Shown in pieces: positions 35,557 to 44,705 of a DNA stretch of 64,000 nt. The number at the start of each line of letters is the position of its first letter. Position 1 is the first letter of the stretch. The stretch covers positions 1,302,001 to 1,366,000 of the forward strand of contig NZ_CANLMP010000001.1 of assembly GCF_947492405.1 (NCBI RefSeq), given 5' to 3'. Position numbers and translations under genes: made by a program. The stretch comes from an uncultured Aquimarina sp. (lineage in GTDB: Bacteria > Bacteroidota > Bacteroidia > Flavobacteriales > Flavobacteriaceae). The notes under the pieces were generated by a model. It worked only from the letters and a program-made list of their open reading frames with translations. It did no database searches and was not told where the DNA came from.

Positions 35557-36600
35557 GTGAATATACATCAAACATATATGAGGCGATGTATCCAAATCGC
35601 CACAAATGCTTTTGGCAGTGCCAGGCCCAATCCAATGGTTGGATGTGTTATTGTGCATAATAACATTATTATTGGAGAAGGTTACACTAGTGCTTATGGA
35701 GGTAATCACGCCGAAGTAAATGCTATAAGCTCTGTAAAAGACATATCTCTTTTAAAAGAAGCTACATTATATGTTACTCTGGAGCCTTGTTCGCATTTTG
35801 GCAAAACTCCTCCTTGCAGCGACCTCATAATCAAACACAATATACCCAATGTGGTTATTGGTACGATAGATACTCATAGCAAAGTTTCAGGAAAAGGCAT
35901 AGAAAAATTAAAAAATGCCGGATGCAAGGTTACTCTGGGTGTTTTAGGAAAGGAATGTCAGGAACATCATAAACGTTTTTTTACTTTTCATAATAAAAAA
36001 CGACCTTATATCATACTGAAATGGGCACAAACATCTGATGGTTTTATCGCTCCCGAAAAGACTGAAAAAAGAGCACCTGTATGGATTACTAATTCGTATT
36101 CCAGGCAATTAGTACACAAATGGCGAGCAGAAGAACAGGCTATTTTAGTAGGAAACAGAACTGTTATAAAAGATAATCCAAAACTCACTATACGAGATTG
36201 GTCCGGAACAAACCCTGTTAGAATTCTAATCGATTTATCTAACAAAATCCCAGAAAACTCAACTATTCTTGACAAAACAGTAAAAACTATTATTATCACT
36301 GCTCATAATCATAAAAAGGAGAATAGTGATAACTTATACTACGAAACTGTTAACCCAGAAAACACGATCGTTAATGAAGTCTGTAATATTCTTTATCAAC
36401 ACGAAATTCAATCTGTGATTATTGAAGGTGGTAGTTATACAATTCAATCTTTTATCGATTCAAATCTTTGGAATGAAGCAAGAATATTTACCGGAACAAA
36501 TACTTTTTCAAAAGGAACAAAAGCTCCAATACCAGGAGGCAAATTAACTTCTGAAGAAAAAATTATAGGAGATACTTTAAGCATATATCAAAATGATTAA
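35557..36600 (+). CDS. ribD: Bifunctional riboflavin deaminase/reductase
   Basis: RibD deaminates the pyrimidine intermediate of riboflavin synthesis and then reduces its ribosyl side chain. In the 347-residue protein the deaminase zinc site is His51 and Glu53 (NHAEVNAI) with Cys78 and Cys87 (LEPCSHFGKTPPCSDL). The reductase domain starts KKRPYIILKWAQTSDGFIAP (about 146) and has NPVRILIDLSNKIP and IIEGGSYTIQSFID. GTG 35557 is the best start because the conserved MNIHQTYMRRCIQIA begins there; ATG 35578 would remove it. The end overlaps the HAD gene by 8 bp. Confidence 0.95.
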   Translation: MNIHQTYMRRCIQIATNAFGSARPNPMVGCVIVHNNIIIGEGYTSAYGGNHAEVNAISSVKDISLLKEATLYVTLEPCSHFGKTPPCSDLIIKHNIPNVVIGTIDTHSKVSGKGIEKLKNAGCKVTLGVLGKECQEHHKRFFTFHNKKRPYIILKWAQTSDGFIAPEKTEKRAPVWITNSYSRQLVHKWRAEEQAILVGNRTVIKDNPKLTIRDWSGTNPVRILIDLSNKIPENSTILDKTVKTIIITAHNHKKENSDNLYYETVNPENTIVNEVCNILYQHEIQSVIIEGGSYTIQSFIDSNLWNEARIFTGTNTFSKGTKAPIPGGKLTSEEKIIGDTLSIYQND

Positions 36601-37201
36601 AACTATTATTTTTGATTTTGGTGATGTATTTATCAATCTTGATAAACCAGCTACCTTAAAAGAGCTTTCTAAATTAGGTATATCCTCACTGACCAAAGAA
36701 TTGGAACACATTAACGAATCCTATGAAACAGGCAATATCACTACAGTAGAGTTTATCAATTACTATAAAAAACTATTGCCAAATTCTACAGAAAGACAAC
36801 TCATAGATGCTTGGAATGCTATTTTAAAAGATTTCCCTAAGCACCGTTTAGAATTTATTCAAAAATTAGCTACTGAGAAGAATTATAAATTGATTTTACT
36901 GAGTAATACCAATGAATTACATATTGATTGGATTAAAGAACACGTGTCCTTTTATTATGAGTTTAAATCTTGTTTTGATACTTTTTACCTTTCGCACGAA
37001 ATCAATCTAAGAAAACCCAATCTAGATATTTTTCAATTTGTAATTAACAACCATCAATTAAATCCTTCTGAAACTCTTTTTATAGATGATACTTTTGACA
37101 ATACTAATGCAGCAAAACAATTAGGAATTAATATCTGGAATAACAACCCCGAAACAGAAGATATCACAAACCTTTTCACAATAAAATCCGATTTATTTTG
37201 A
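36593..37201 (+). CDS. HAD-superfamily hydrolase (YihX-like)
   Basis: 202 residues of a subclass I HAD phosphatase. Motif I is TIIFDFGDVFIN with nucleophile Asp8; the second Asp of the usual DxD is Gly, as in YihX-like members. Motif II is LILLSNTNELH, motif III lysine lies in INLRKPNLDIF, and motif IV is LFIDDTFDNTNAAKQLGI. Substrates of such enzymes are sugar phosphates or nucleotides; it may supply the phosphatase step of riboflavin synthesis next to ribD, but that is only context. It overlaps ribD by 8 bp and the next gene by 4 bp. Confidence 0.87.
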   Translation: MIKTIIFDFGDVFINLDKPATLKELSKLGISSLTKELEHINESYETGNITTVEFINYYKKLLPNSTERQLIDAWNAILKDFPKHRLEFIQKLATEKNYKLILLSNTNELHIDWIKEHVSFYYEFKSCFDTFYLSHEINLRKPNLDIFQFVINNHQLNPSETLFIDDTFDNTNAAKQLGINIWNNNPETEDITNLFTIKSDLF

Positions 37202-38067
37202 TATACCTACTATTAAGCATATTCGCATCAAGTTGGATTTTAATTACTTTTAAGCTATTTGCAAAGTATAATATAGACACACAACAAGCAATTATTGTTA
37301 ATTATGTTATTGCTTGTATTTCTGGTTTGGTAGCCTATACCGAGCCTATTGACATCATTAGCATCACAAAATCCAGTTGGTTTTACGGAACTATTGCATT
37401 AGGATTCATTTTTATTCTGGTATTTAACTTTATGGCCATCACTACTCAGAAAAACGGACTTTCTGTAGCAGCAGTAGCTAGTAAAATGAGTGTTGCAATA
37501 CCTGTTATATTTGGGATCATTGTTTATAATGAGATTACTGGAGCTCTAAAAATTATTGGGATTATTATCGCATTGATTGCCGTGTATATGACTTCAATGA
37601 AAACAGTTGGAGGAATTGCCATAAAAAAAGAGAATCTAATTTATCCATTATTAGTTTTCCTTGGAGGAGGTATTATAGATACTAGTCTAAAATTTATGGA
37701 AACTAATTATGTTGCTAAAATGGATGTCCCTATTTTCTCTGCAACCATTTTTAGTTTTGCTGCTATCTTAGGAATATTTACATTAGCATATAAAGCAGCA
37801 AAAGGTACTCTAAAAATAAACGTTAAAAACATTATTGCAGGAATTTGCCTAGGTATACCTAACTACTTTTCTATTTATTTTTTGATTCAGGCATTACGAA
37901 ATGAAAACATAGACAGCTCTACAGTATTTATAATCAACAATGTAGCTGTTTTATTAGTTTCTACATTTGCAGGAATCCTTTTTTTTAAAGAAAAGCTACT
38001 ACTTAAAAACTGGATAGGAATCGTACTAGCCATAATGAGTATCTTGTTTGTTACTTTTTCTATTTAA
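37198..38067 (+). CDS. EamA/DMT-superfamily transporter
   Basis: 289 residues, about ten transmembrane helices in two EamA-type halves. FNFMAITTQKNGLSVAAVASKMSVAIPVIFGIIVYNEITGALKIIGIIIALIAVYM closes the first half, and SSTVFIINNVAVLLVSTFAGILFFKEKLLLKNWIGIVLAIMSILFV the second, with the expected E after the GxxxFxE turn. The substrate is unknown. The start is TTG 37198, overlapping the HAD stop (TTGA); MIYLLLSIFASSWILITFKLF is the proper first helix. It is in the ribD operon. Confidence 0.85.
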   Translation: MIYLLLSIFASSWILITFKLFAKYNIDTQQAIIVNYVIACISGLVAYTEPIDIISITKSSWFYGTIALGFIFILVFNFMAITTQKNGLSVAAVASKMSVAIPVIFGIIVYNEITGALKIIGIIIALIAVYMTSMKTVGGIAIKKENLIYPLLVFLGGGIIDTSLKFMETNYVAKMDVPIFSATIFSFAAILGIFTLAYKAAKGTLKINVKNIIAGICLGIPNYFSIYFLIQALRNENIDSSTVFIINNVAVLLVSTFAGILFFKEKLLLKNWIGIVLAIMSILFVTFSI

Positions 38068-38078
38068 TAATAAAAAAA

Positions 38079-38693
38079 TTGAACATAAAAGACACATATA
38101 AAACCATTGACACTCCAGGAGAAGAGGTGTTATTCAAAGATAAAAACAGTAAGTTCTTTGGATATTCTTATCCTATTTTTTCTGAAGAAGAAGTTAAGGT
38201 AATTATTGATTCGTTAAAAAAACAACATCATGCTGCAAGGCATTGGTGTTATGCGTGGCAGATAGGTACAGAAAAAATCAGATATCGCAGTAATGATGAT
38301 GGAGAACCTTCTAATTCTGCGGGGCAACCGATTTATGGTCAGATTCAATCTTTTCAGGTAACAAACATCTTAATAGTAGTTGTTCGTTATTTTGGTGGTG
38401 TTAAACTTGGTGTCGGAGGATTGATAAACGCCTATAGAACTGCCGCAGAATTATCATTAGAAGCTTCTAACATAGTAGAAAAAACTATTAACATCGATTT
38501 TTGCATCACTTTTGAATATAAAAATATGAATAAGGTAATGCGAATAATCAAAGAACGTCAGCTAACTATTACCAATCAAAAACTAGAATTAGACTGTAAA
38601 TTATTTATTTCTGTCAGAAAAACGATTGCCGATGAAATAAATGATCTTTTCTTGGCGTTGTACGAAGTAGAAATTAAACAATTAGACAACTAA
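38079..38693 (+). CDS. YigZ/IMPACT family protein
   Basis: 204 residues. The N-terminal UPF0029 domain has KNSKFFGYSYPIFSEEE, HHAARHWCYAWQIG and the family signature DDGEPSNSAGQPIYGQI followed by VVVRYFGGVKLGVGGLINAYRTAAE. A C-terminal ferredoxin-like domain (DUF1949) covers the last 65 residues. The bacterial function is not established; eukaryotic IMPACT is linked to Gcn2 control. Start is TTG 38079, because the family begins just there (NIKDTYKTIDTPGE). Its 3' end overlaps the convergent thioesterase by 12 bp. Confidence 0.92.
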   Translation: MNIKDTYKTIDTPGEEVLFKDKNSKFFGYSYPIFSEEEVKVIIDSLKKQHHAARHWCYAWQIGTEKIRYRSNDDGEPSNSAGQPIYGQIQSFQVTNILIVVVRYFGGVKLGVGGLINAYRTAAELSLEASNIVEKTINIDFCITFEYKNMNKVMRIIKERQLTITNQKLELDCKLFISVRKTIADEINDLFLALYEVEIKQLDN

Positions 38694-39095
38694 TTCCTTT
38701 TCTATTATTTCCAGTAAATAAGAAGGACATAAAATTGGTTTTCTTGTTTTAGCATCGACAAAAACCAAGGTAGAAGAGGCAATTGTTAATAAATCATTGT
38801 TTTGATTATAAATTTTGTAGTCAAAAACAATACGCACTGTAGGAATTTTCGCTAAAAAAGTTTTAACAGTTAATTCGTCGTCAAAGAAGGCAGATTTCTT
38901 AAATTTAAAATCTAAAGCAAATACAGGAAGCATAATACCGCTTTCCTCCATGGATTTATAAGAAACACCTAATCGTGATAACCAGTCAATTCGGGCTAAC
39001 TCTAAATATTGTGCGTAATTGCCGTGATGGACAACACCCATTTGATCTGTTTCAGAATATCTAACTTTTAATAAAGTTTCGGAAGTGATTGACAT
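38682..39095 (-). CDS. Acyl-CoA thioesterase, 4HBT/YbgC type
   Basis: A 137-residue single hot-dog domain. VRYSETDQMGVVHHGNYAQYLELARIDWL contains the YbgC/4HBT active Asp17 and the HHGNY segment; FKFKKSAFFDDELTVKT and ASSTLVFVDAKTRKPILCP complete the fold. It hydrolyses acyl-CoA thioesters; chain length is unknown. It is transcribed alone on the minus strand, convergent with the YigZ gene (12-bp overlap) and divergent from dnaA. Confidence 0.9.
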   Translation of the reverse strand: MSITSETLLKVRYSETDQMGVVHHGNYAQYLELARIDWLSRLGVSYKSMEESGIMLPVFALDFKFKKSAFFDDELTVKTFLAKIPTVRIVFDYKIYNQNNDLLTIASSTLVFVDAKTRKPILCPSYLLEIIEKELVV

Positions 39096-39287
39096 ATATT
39101 TGATTAAAAAAAAGGTGAAGCGTGTAAAATTACATCTATTTAAGTATGCAAAAAAAATAATTAAAATTCAACCCCAAAATCGTTTTTTTTTTACATTTTT
39201 TGTTCACATATTTGTCAAGCAAAAAAAGAAGGAACTTTTTCAACAATTTTCCGTTAATAACCTAATAAAAGTAATCTAACCACTCCA

Positions 39288-40715
39288 ATGAATATAACTG
39301 CGCAATCAGTTTGGGATAATTGTCTGTCTTTTATAGAGGACAACATTACCCCTCAAGCTTTTAAAACCTGGTTTGAACCTATTAAAGCTGTAAAGCTTAC
39401 GGATAGCGCTTTAAGTATTCAAGTACCCAGTAAATTTTTCTATGAGTGGCTAGAGGAACATTATGTCAATCTTCTTAAAGTGTCTCTTACTCGAGAATTA
39501 GGAGAAACTGCAAAATTGGTATATATCATTAAAATGGAAAATACCTATGGTAACAAAAAACCTTTTACTGAGAAAATACCAAGTTCTAATAGAACTGCTG
39601 TAAGTTCTCAAGAAGTTGATGTACCTATAAAAAGTAAAAATCCTGAGCTTAAAAACCCATTTGTAATTCCTGGAATTAGAAACGTGAAAATTGAGTCTCA
39701 GCTAAATCCTAGTTATAATTTTGATAATTTCTTAGAAGGTGATTCTAACAGATTAGCTCGATCTGCTGGTATGGCAGTAGCAAATAAACCTGGAGGAACT
39801 TCTTTTAATCCTTTATTAATATTTGGAGGGGTAGGATTAGGAAAAACCCATCTCGCTCATGCGATTGGAGTAAACATAAAAGACAATTACCCGGAAAAGA
39901 CGGTTTTATATATCTCTGCCGAAAAATTTACGCAGCAATATATAGAATCAGTAAAAAAGAATAATCGAAATGATTTTATACATTTCTATCAGATTATAGA
40001 TGTATTGATAGTTGATGATATTCAGCTATTATCCGGAAAAGCAGGAACACAAGATGTTTTCTTTCATATATTTAATCATTTGCATCAAAACGGAAAGCAA
40101 GTAATCCTAACAAGTGATAAAGCTCCTGTAGACATGCAGGATATAGAACAACGATTACTTTCTCGTTTTAAATGGGGATTATCAGCAGAACTGCATCAAC
40201 CAGATTTCGAAACTAGAATTTCTATTATAAAAAACAAACTATATCGAGATGGTGTGGAAATGCCAGAAGATATTGTAGAGTTTTTAGCAAATAATATCAA
40301 AACTAATATCCGTGAATTAGAAGGAGCCATTATTTCATTAATCGCACACTCTTCTTTCAATAAAAAAGATATTACAATTGATCTTGCTAAGGCGATTGTA
40401 GATAATTACGTAAAAAATACCAAAAGAGAAGTATCCATTGATTACATACAGAAAGTAGTTAGTGATTATTTCCAGATGGATGTAGAGACGCTTCAATCCA
40501 AAACACGTAAACGCCATATTGTTCAAGCTCGTCAGCTAGCAATGTTTTTTGCAAAGAAACTTACTAAAGCTTCGTTAGCTAGTATAGGTACGCAAATTGG
40601 AAAAAGAGATCACGCTACAGTGCTTCACGCCTGTAAAACAGTAGACAACCTATCCTCTACCGACAAACAATTCAGAAAATACGTTGAGGATCTTGGTAAA
40701 AAACTTACCCTTTAA
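39288..40715 (+). CDS. dnaA: Chromosomal replication initiator protein DnaA
   Basis: 475 residues with all four DnaA domains. Domain I is SVWDNCLSFIEDNITPQAFKTWFEPI; the linker is about 85-140. The AAA+ domain starts PSYNFDNFLEGDSN (141) with Walker A FGGVGLGKTH (179-188), Walker B DVLIVDDIQLLSGK, and sensor segments ILTSDKAPVDM and LLSRFKWGL. Domain IV has RKRHIVQARQLAMFFAKKLTKASLASIGTQIGKRDHATVLHA, the DnaA-box-binding helix-turn-helix. DnaA opens oriC. No cluster of exact TTATCCACA boxes was seen on either side, so the origin is not placed here. A phosphatase gene follows after 12 bp. Confidence 0.97.
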   Translation: MNITAQSVWDNCLSFIEDNITPQAFKTWFEPIKAVKLTDSALSIQVPSKFFYEWLEEHYVNLLKVSLTRELGETAKLVYIIKMENTYGNKKPFTEKIPSSNRTAVSSQEVDVPIKSKNPELKNPFVIPGIRNVKIESQLNPSYNFDNFLEGDSNRLARSAGMAVANKPGGTSFNPLLIFGGVGLGKTHLAHAIGVNIKDNYPEKTVLYISAEKFTQQYIESVKKNNRNDFIHFYQIIDVLIVDDIQLLSGKAGTQDVFFHIFNHLHQNGKQVILTSDKAPVDMQDIEQRLLSRFKWGLSAELHQPDFETRISIIKNKLYRDGVEMPEDIVEFLANNIKTNIRELEGAIISLIAHSSFNKKDITIDLAKAIVDNYVKNTKREVSIDYIQKVVSDYFQMDVETLQSKTRKRHIVQARQLAMFFAKKLTKASLASIGTQIGKRDHATVLHACKTVDNLSSTDKQFRKYVEDLGKKLTL

Positions 40716-40727
40716 TTTTTAATTTAC

Positions 40728-41180
40728 ATGAAGATTAAAATTTTAATGGTATGTCTTGGAAACATATGCAGGTCTCCATTAGCAGAAGGAATTTTAGCTT
40801 CTAAAATAGATTCTGAAAAGTTTCAGGTAGACTCTTGCGGAACTAGTAATTATCATATTGGCGGAAAACCTGATATAAGATCTATAGAAACAGCAAGAAA
40901 ACATGGAATTGACATTACAAATCAAAGAGCTACACAGTTTAAAGTAAGCGATTTTGACACTTATGATTTCATCTACCCTATGGATAATTCTAATTATGAT
41001 GATATTATCAAACTTGCTAGAAACGAAAAAGATAAGCAAAAAGTAAAACTTATTTTAAACGAGCTGCATTCAAATGAAGATTTAAATGTTCCTGATCCAT
41101 ATTATGGTGGAGAACAAGGTTTTGAAGATGTATTCGATATGCTAAACAAAGCTTGTAACAGTATAATCAAAAAGCTATAA
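40728..41180 (+). CDS. Low-molecular-weight protein tyrosine phosphatase
   Basis: 150 residues. The phosphate loop is CLGNICRS with Cys9-x5-Arg15 right at the N-terminus, as in all members, and the catalytic aspartate is in DPYYGGEQGFEDVFDML. The whole domain is covered with no extension. In other bacteria such enzymes act on tyrosine kinases of polysaccharide export or on arsenate-like substrates; nothing nearby fixes the target. It follows dnaA by 12 bp and is probably on the same transcript. Confidence 0.92.
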   Translation: MKIKILMVCLGNICRSPLAEGILASKIDSEKFQVDSCGTSNYHIGGKPDIRSIETARKHGIDITNQRATQFKVSDFDTYDFIYPMDNSNYDDIIKLARNEKDKQKVKLILNELHSNEDLNVPDPYYGGEQGFEDVFDMLNKACNSIIKKL

Positions 41181-41405
41181 GAGAGATTAAAGATAAAAAA
41201 CAAAGTTTTTGTATATTTAGTAACAGTTAATCCAGCTTAAATATATCATTCATTGAAAAAGACTTTAACTTTTTATCCAAATTTAACTCTTCTTAAAAAC
41301 AAATCTAAATCCATCAGGATTATGCTATTTGAAATCACAATTAGCAATATTACAATACGCATAAACCAGAATTCATTTAATCAAAAACTAGTTATCAGAT
41401 AAACT

Positions 41406-42137
41406 ATGGAATCCAAACCCCTAGATCCAAAAGGAAAATTATATTTAATACCAACCAGATTAGGCGATGATGTACCTCTGGAAGTATTACCAATATCTAT
41501 AAAAAAAGTTTTAGAACAGGTTAATCATTATATTGTTGAAAATGAAAAACCAGCAAGAAGGTTTATAAAAAAAGTTAGCCCGAGCAAATCTCAACGCTCA
41601 CTTATCATTCATTCAGTTAATAAGTATACCGACGCTTCAGAAATACCTAACTACCTAGCTCCATGTCTTAATGGAGAATCCATTGGTCTTCTTTCTGACG
41701 CAGGATGCCCTGGAATTGCTGATCCCGGTGCGGAAGTAGTACGGTTAGCACATGAAAAAGGAATTCAAGTAACACCTTTGGTCGGACCATCATCCATATT
41801 TTTAGCTATGATGAGTAGTGGTATGAACGGACAAAATTTTTGTTTTAACGGATATCTTCCAATCGACAAAAGCGAAAGAAAATCTACTATAAAATCTCTT
41901 GAGAAAAACTCTTTAGAAAAGGATCAGGCACAAATATTTATCGAAACTCCATATAGAAACGATAAAATGCTTGCAGATCTCGTATCTATTCTAAATCCAG
42001 GAACTCGATTATGTATAGCCAGCGATATTACACTAACCACAGAATATATTGCCACTAAAACTATTGAAGAATGGAAAAACGAACAAATAGAGCTACATAA
42101 GAAGCCTACAATATTTATTATCCAAAGAGATTTTTGA
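41406..42137 (+). CDS. RsmI-like SAM-dependent methyltransferase
   Basis: 243 residues of the tetrapyrrole methylase fold. GKLYLIPTRLGDD replaces the usual GxLYLVATPIGN, followed by RRFIKKVSPSK, IGLLSDAGCPGIADPGAEVVRLAHEKGIQVTPLVGPSSIFLAMMSSGMNGQNFCFNGYLP, which is the standard SAM-binding region, and IFIETPYRNDKMLADL. It is like RsmI (2'-O-methylation of C1402 in 16S rRNA), but the first motif is altered and a separate true RsmI is normal in these bacteria, so the substrate of this paralogue is uncertain. The 225-bp upstream gap holds nothing recognisable. Confidence 0.85.
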   Translation: MESKPLDPKGKLYLIPTRLGDDVPLEVLPISIKKVLEQVNHYIVENEKPARRFIKKVSPSKSQRSLIIHSVNKYTDASEIPNYLAPCLNGESIGLLSDAGCPGIADPGAEVVRLAHEKGIQVTPLVGPSSIFLAMMSSGMNGQNFCFNGYLPIDKSERKSTIKSLEKNSLEKDQAQIFIETPYRNDKMLADLVSILNPGTRLCIASDITLTTEYIATKTIEEWKNEQIELHKKPTIFIIQRDF

Positions 42138-42154
42138 TGTTATAAAGCCTAGAT

Positions 42155-42793
42155 TTAAGCTTTTGCCTTTCTATTAGGAACTACAAATGAAGTATCAAAT
42201 CCAGCGAAACGTTTCATATAGTAACGGATTGTTGTACCAAATGCATCTGCAAAACCATCTACTCCACCACTACGCAAATATTTTTTAACAGCACCAGGCC
42301 CTGCAAGATGTGCTGCAGCTAATACTCCAGATTCAGTAACAACAATACCATTCATTCTCTTACCTACAAACCATTTTAAGTCTCTACGTAAAATCCATTT
42401 ATTCCTAGAAAGGTTCGCATAAAAAGCTTTCTCTTGAAGTTCTGGATTATTAAGAAAAGTATTTTTGTTTTTTATTCCGATCATCGCAAGGGTTCCAATA
42501 CCAAATTGATATTTACCCATATACCCAAATTGATTTACAACTCCATAATCCCCTCTTGATTCCTTAAAAGCTAAGGCTTCTTTAAAACCAACATAAGATT
42601 TACCTAATTCTGGGTAAATAAAATTGTCTAACAAATCATCTTCTACCTCGTTAAAGTTAGGAGCGATATAATAGAGATCTAAACCAGCAGTGCTGTATGA
42701 GCCTAAATCTGTGCGATTTTTTGGTGTAAAACTTACTAAAACGATTCCCCCGATTGTAAGAATTACAAAAAGTCCAATTATCCTTTTTATCAT
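42155..42793 (-). CDS. Exported lysozyme-like transglycosylase
   Basis: 212 residues with an N-terminal membrane anchor or signal (MIKRIIGLFVILTIGGIVLVSF). The catalytic region is FKEALAFKESRGDYGVVNQFGYMGKYQFGIGTLAMIGI, with Glu78 in ESRGDY as the likely general acid and the GKYQFG strand typical of lytic transglycosylases. The C-terminal half ends AAAHLAGPGAVKKYLRSGG. It should cut glycan strands of peptidoglycan in the periplasm. I use ATG 42793: a longer in-frame start at 42856 would overlap the -7 box at 42854-42861 and precede the signal. It is convergent with the RsmI-like gene. Confidence 0.83.
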   Translation of the reverse strand: MIKRIIGLFVILTIGGIVLVSFTPKNRTDLGSYSTAGLDLYYIAPNFNEVEDDLLDNFIYPELGKSYVGFKEALAFKESRGDYGVVNQFGYMGKYQFGIGTLAMIGIKNKNTFLNNPELQEKAFYANLSRNKWILRRDLKWFVGKRMNGIVVTESGVLAAAHLAGPGAVKKYLRSGGVDGFADAFGTTIRYYMKRFAGFDTSFVVPNRKAKA

Positions 42794-43144
42794 ATAAAAA
42801 ATTTCTAAGTAGACATCAAAAAGACGTTCCCCTCTACTTAAATTTTTGCGGTGCAAATATACAGCTTTTTTTTAAACAGAACAGCATCAGTTGTTAAATT
42901 TATTATAATGCTGAAAAACAGCATTTTACATTAAAATAAACGTTAAAATTCGATAAAAAAACACCTAAAAAGTCTTAAAACTTGTATTTGAACGTCAAAT
43001 AGCTGGTTTTAATCGATAAAAAGTAAAAAGCAAGTGCGATGAGTAATTCACAAGATTTCAAACGATATTGTTAATAAATAAATAGAAAATATTCCTAAAA
43101 CGAGAAAAAAACTTATTTTTTTCCTACAAAAAACCGAGTGAATT
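42794..43144. other. Intergenic region without a gene
   Basis: About 350 bp of very AT-rich sequence. It holds the promoter of the transglycosylase (42854-42861, minus strand) and a 7-bp hairpin, arms AATGCTG (42907-42913) and CAGCATT (42919-42925), downstream of mltG without a T tract. I see no coding frame or RNA gene in the rest. Confidence 0.7.
42854..42861 (-). promoter_or_regulatory. -7 promoter box (TATATTTG) of transglycosylase
   Basis: Exact TAnnTTTG followed by C on the minus strand, giving a leader of about 55 nt to ATG 42793. No clear -33 TTG. Confidence 0.5.
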
Positions 43145-44188
43145 CTAACGTTTTACTCCTTGTTTATTAATCCAATTTACATACTGCTTTTTATTCCTGG
43201 CATGCTGAGCTAAAGTCTTAGCAAATTTATGGTAGCCAAAATTTTCTACATTAGCTACAAAGAAGTAATAGTCATGCTTTTCATGATTCAAAACGGCATC
43301 AATAGAAGAAATATCGGGCATCGTAATAGGCCCTGGAGGTAAAGTTTTATATTTATAAGTATTATAGGGACTATCTAGCTCAAGATCTTTATAAAGTACT
43401 CTTTTTATAACAGCATCCCAATCATTTTTATGTTTTTTGAGCGCATAGATAACGGTAGGATCCGCATCCAACTTCCATCCATTTTTATAACGATTCATAT
43501 ACACCCCAGCTACTCTTGGACGCTCATCTACCTTAGCGGTTTCTTTTTGAACAATCGAAGCAACTGTGGCCACCTCATTAAAAGTTAAACCAATATTCTT
43601 AGCCTTTTCCTTTCTTTTATCATTCCAAAAACGCTTATATTCCTTTAACATACGATCTCTAAACTGTTCTGCCGATGTGTTCCAAAAAAATTCATACTTA
43701 TTTGGAATATACATTGCTAAAGCATCATCAATCGTAAAACCTTTCTCTTTAATAAAAACCTCATCCTTAAAAGCATTAACCAACGATATACTATCTGCTT
43801 CTATTTGTTGCGCAACTCTACCTGCTAGATTCTCTAATCTTTCTTGATTATTAAAACTCAACTGAATTGGGGTGTTTTTACTTCTTAAAAGATCGACAAG
43901 TTCATTATTATTTAAATCTTTCTTTAAAATATATCTTCCAGCTTTTACTTTATTAGTATATCCTTTTTTATTAGCTATTTTATCAAAACTTGAAGTATTT
44001 TTAAGTAAAGGATATATAATTTTTCTAAATTCAGGATATGTGGTTCCAGAAGGAATATAAACCGTAGTCGTTTCCGTTTCGAAATTTGTATTCGGAGAAA
44101 AAACTGCTTGATATACATAATACGCAAACAATCCACCTACAATTAATCCTATTACGGCTATTAACAATAATAATTTCTTAATGTACAT
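43145..44188 (-). CDS. mltG: Endolytic peptidoglycan transglycosylase MltG
   Basis: MltG cuts nascent glycan strands inside the chain, next to the inner membrane. The 347-residue protein has a single N-terminal helix (MYIKKLLLLIAVIGLIVGGLFAYYVYQAVF), a LysM-like small domain (IPSGTTYPEFRKIIYPLL), and the YceG catalytic domain. The active-site glutamate is in VASIVQKETAKVDERPRVAGVYMNR, followed by WKLDADPTVIYAL and YNTYKYKTLPPGPI. ATG 44188 gives the membrane anchor at the N-terminus and overlaps the GNAT gene by 11 bp. It is the last gene of dapF-GNAT-mltG. Confidence 0.93.
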   Translation of the reverse strand: MYIKKLLLLIAVIGLIVGGLFAYYVYQAVFSPNTNFETETTTVYIPSGTTYPEFRKIIYPLLKNTSSFDKIANKKGYTNKVKAGRYILKKDLNNNELVDLLRSKNTPIQLSFNNQERLENLAGRVAQQIEADSISLVNAFKDEVFIKEKGFTIDDALAMYIPNKYEFFWNTSAEQFRDRMLKEYKRFWNDKRKEKAKNIGLTFNEVATVASIVQKETAKVDERPRVAGVYMNRYKNGWKLDADPTVIYALKKHKNDWDAVIKRVLYKDLELDSPYNTYKYKTLPPGPITMPDISSIDAVLNHEKHDYYFFVANVENFGYHKFAKTLAQHARNKKQYVNWINKQGVKR

Positions 44189-44705
44189 ATATAAGTTGAT
44201 ATAAAAGTTCATCCTTGTAGACACCATCCACAAGGTTCCATTCTTTTTTTATTCCTATTTTTTCAAAACCCTCCTTTTCAAACAATTTGATGCTAGCTAC
44301 ATTATCCTCAGCAATGTTGGCATATAATTGATGTAAACGAAGATGCGTTTTACCATAATTTTTAATAAGAGCCAAAGCTTCTTTTCCATAACCTTTACCT
44401 CGATGTTCTTCTTCTGCAATAAGAATACCTACACCTGCCCTATTGTGAGTTGGATTAAAATCAAATAGATCAATAAGCCCAAGCGCAGCTTCATCATAAG
44501 AACATATTACTAGCCGTAACTGTTTAGCGTCATAAATGTCTTGATGTGCATTCTCTAAATATTGCTTTATCAAAAACCTTGAATATGGCGTTTGCGTAGT
44601 ACTCATCTCCCATATTCGTTCATCATTTTCAATTAGATAAACAAAATCAAGATCTTCTGGCTCTAATGCTCTTAAATAAATATGCTCACCCTTAAGTGTT
44701 AACAT
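44178..44705 (-). CDS. GNAT family N-acetyltransferase (RimJ/RimL-like)
   Basis: 175 residues. The opening LTLKGEHIYLRALEPEDLDFVYLIENDERIWEMS is the RimJ/RimL/SpeG type, the acetyl-CoA loop is EEEHRGKGYGKEALALIKNYG (about 97-117), and the end is QLYANIAEDNVASIKLFEKEGFEKIG. Targets include protein N-termini or polyamines; no specific one can be named. It overlaps dapF by 7 bp and mltG by 11 bp, so the three are translationally linked. Confidence 0.88.
   Translation of the reverse strand: MLTLKGEHIYLRALEPEDLDFVYLIENDERIWEMSTTQTPYSRFLIKQYLENAHQDIYDAKQLRLVICSYDEAALGLIDLFDFNPTHNRAGVGILIAEEEHRGKGYGKEALALIKNYGKTHLRLHQLYANIAEDNVASIKLFEKEGFEKIGIKKEWNLVDGVYKDELLYQLIYVH

Noticed and set aside
36593..37201. 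HAD gene as the missing riboflavin-pathway phosphatase
   Set aside because: The neighbourhood with ribD is suggestive, but HAD specificity cannot be read from sequence, so I did not assign it.
39085..39279. 64-codon plus-strand frame before dnaA
   Set aside because: It overlaps the start of the thioesterase gene, is mostly Lys/Phe/Ile from A and T runs, and has no domain or start context. It looks like a chance frame in the dnaA upstream region.
39096..41405. oriC next to dnaA
   Set aside because: No cluster of TTATCCACA boxes was found. Only scattered near matches exist (TTGTTCACA near 39200, TTATCCAAA at 41273). The AT-rich leader alone is not enough; a cumulative GC-skew plot of the whole chromosome would decide.
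42907..42925. AATGCTG/CAGCATT hairpin as terminator of mltG
   Set aside because: The 7-bp stem has no T run on the minus strand and is more than 200 bp after the mltG stop.
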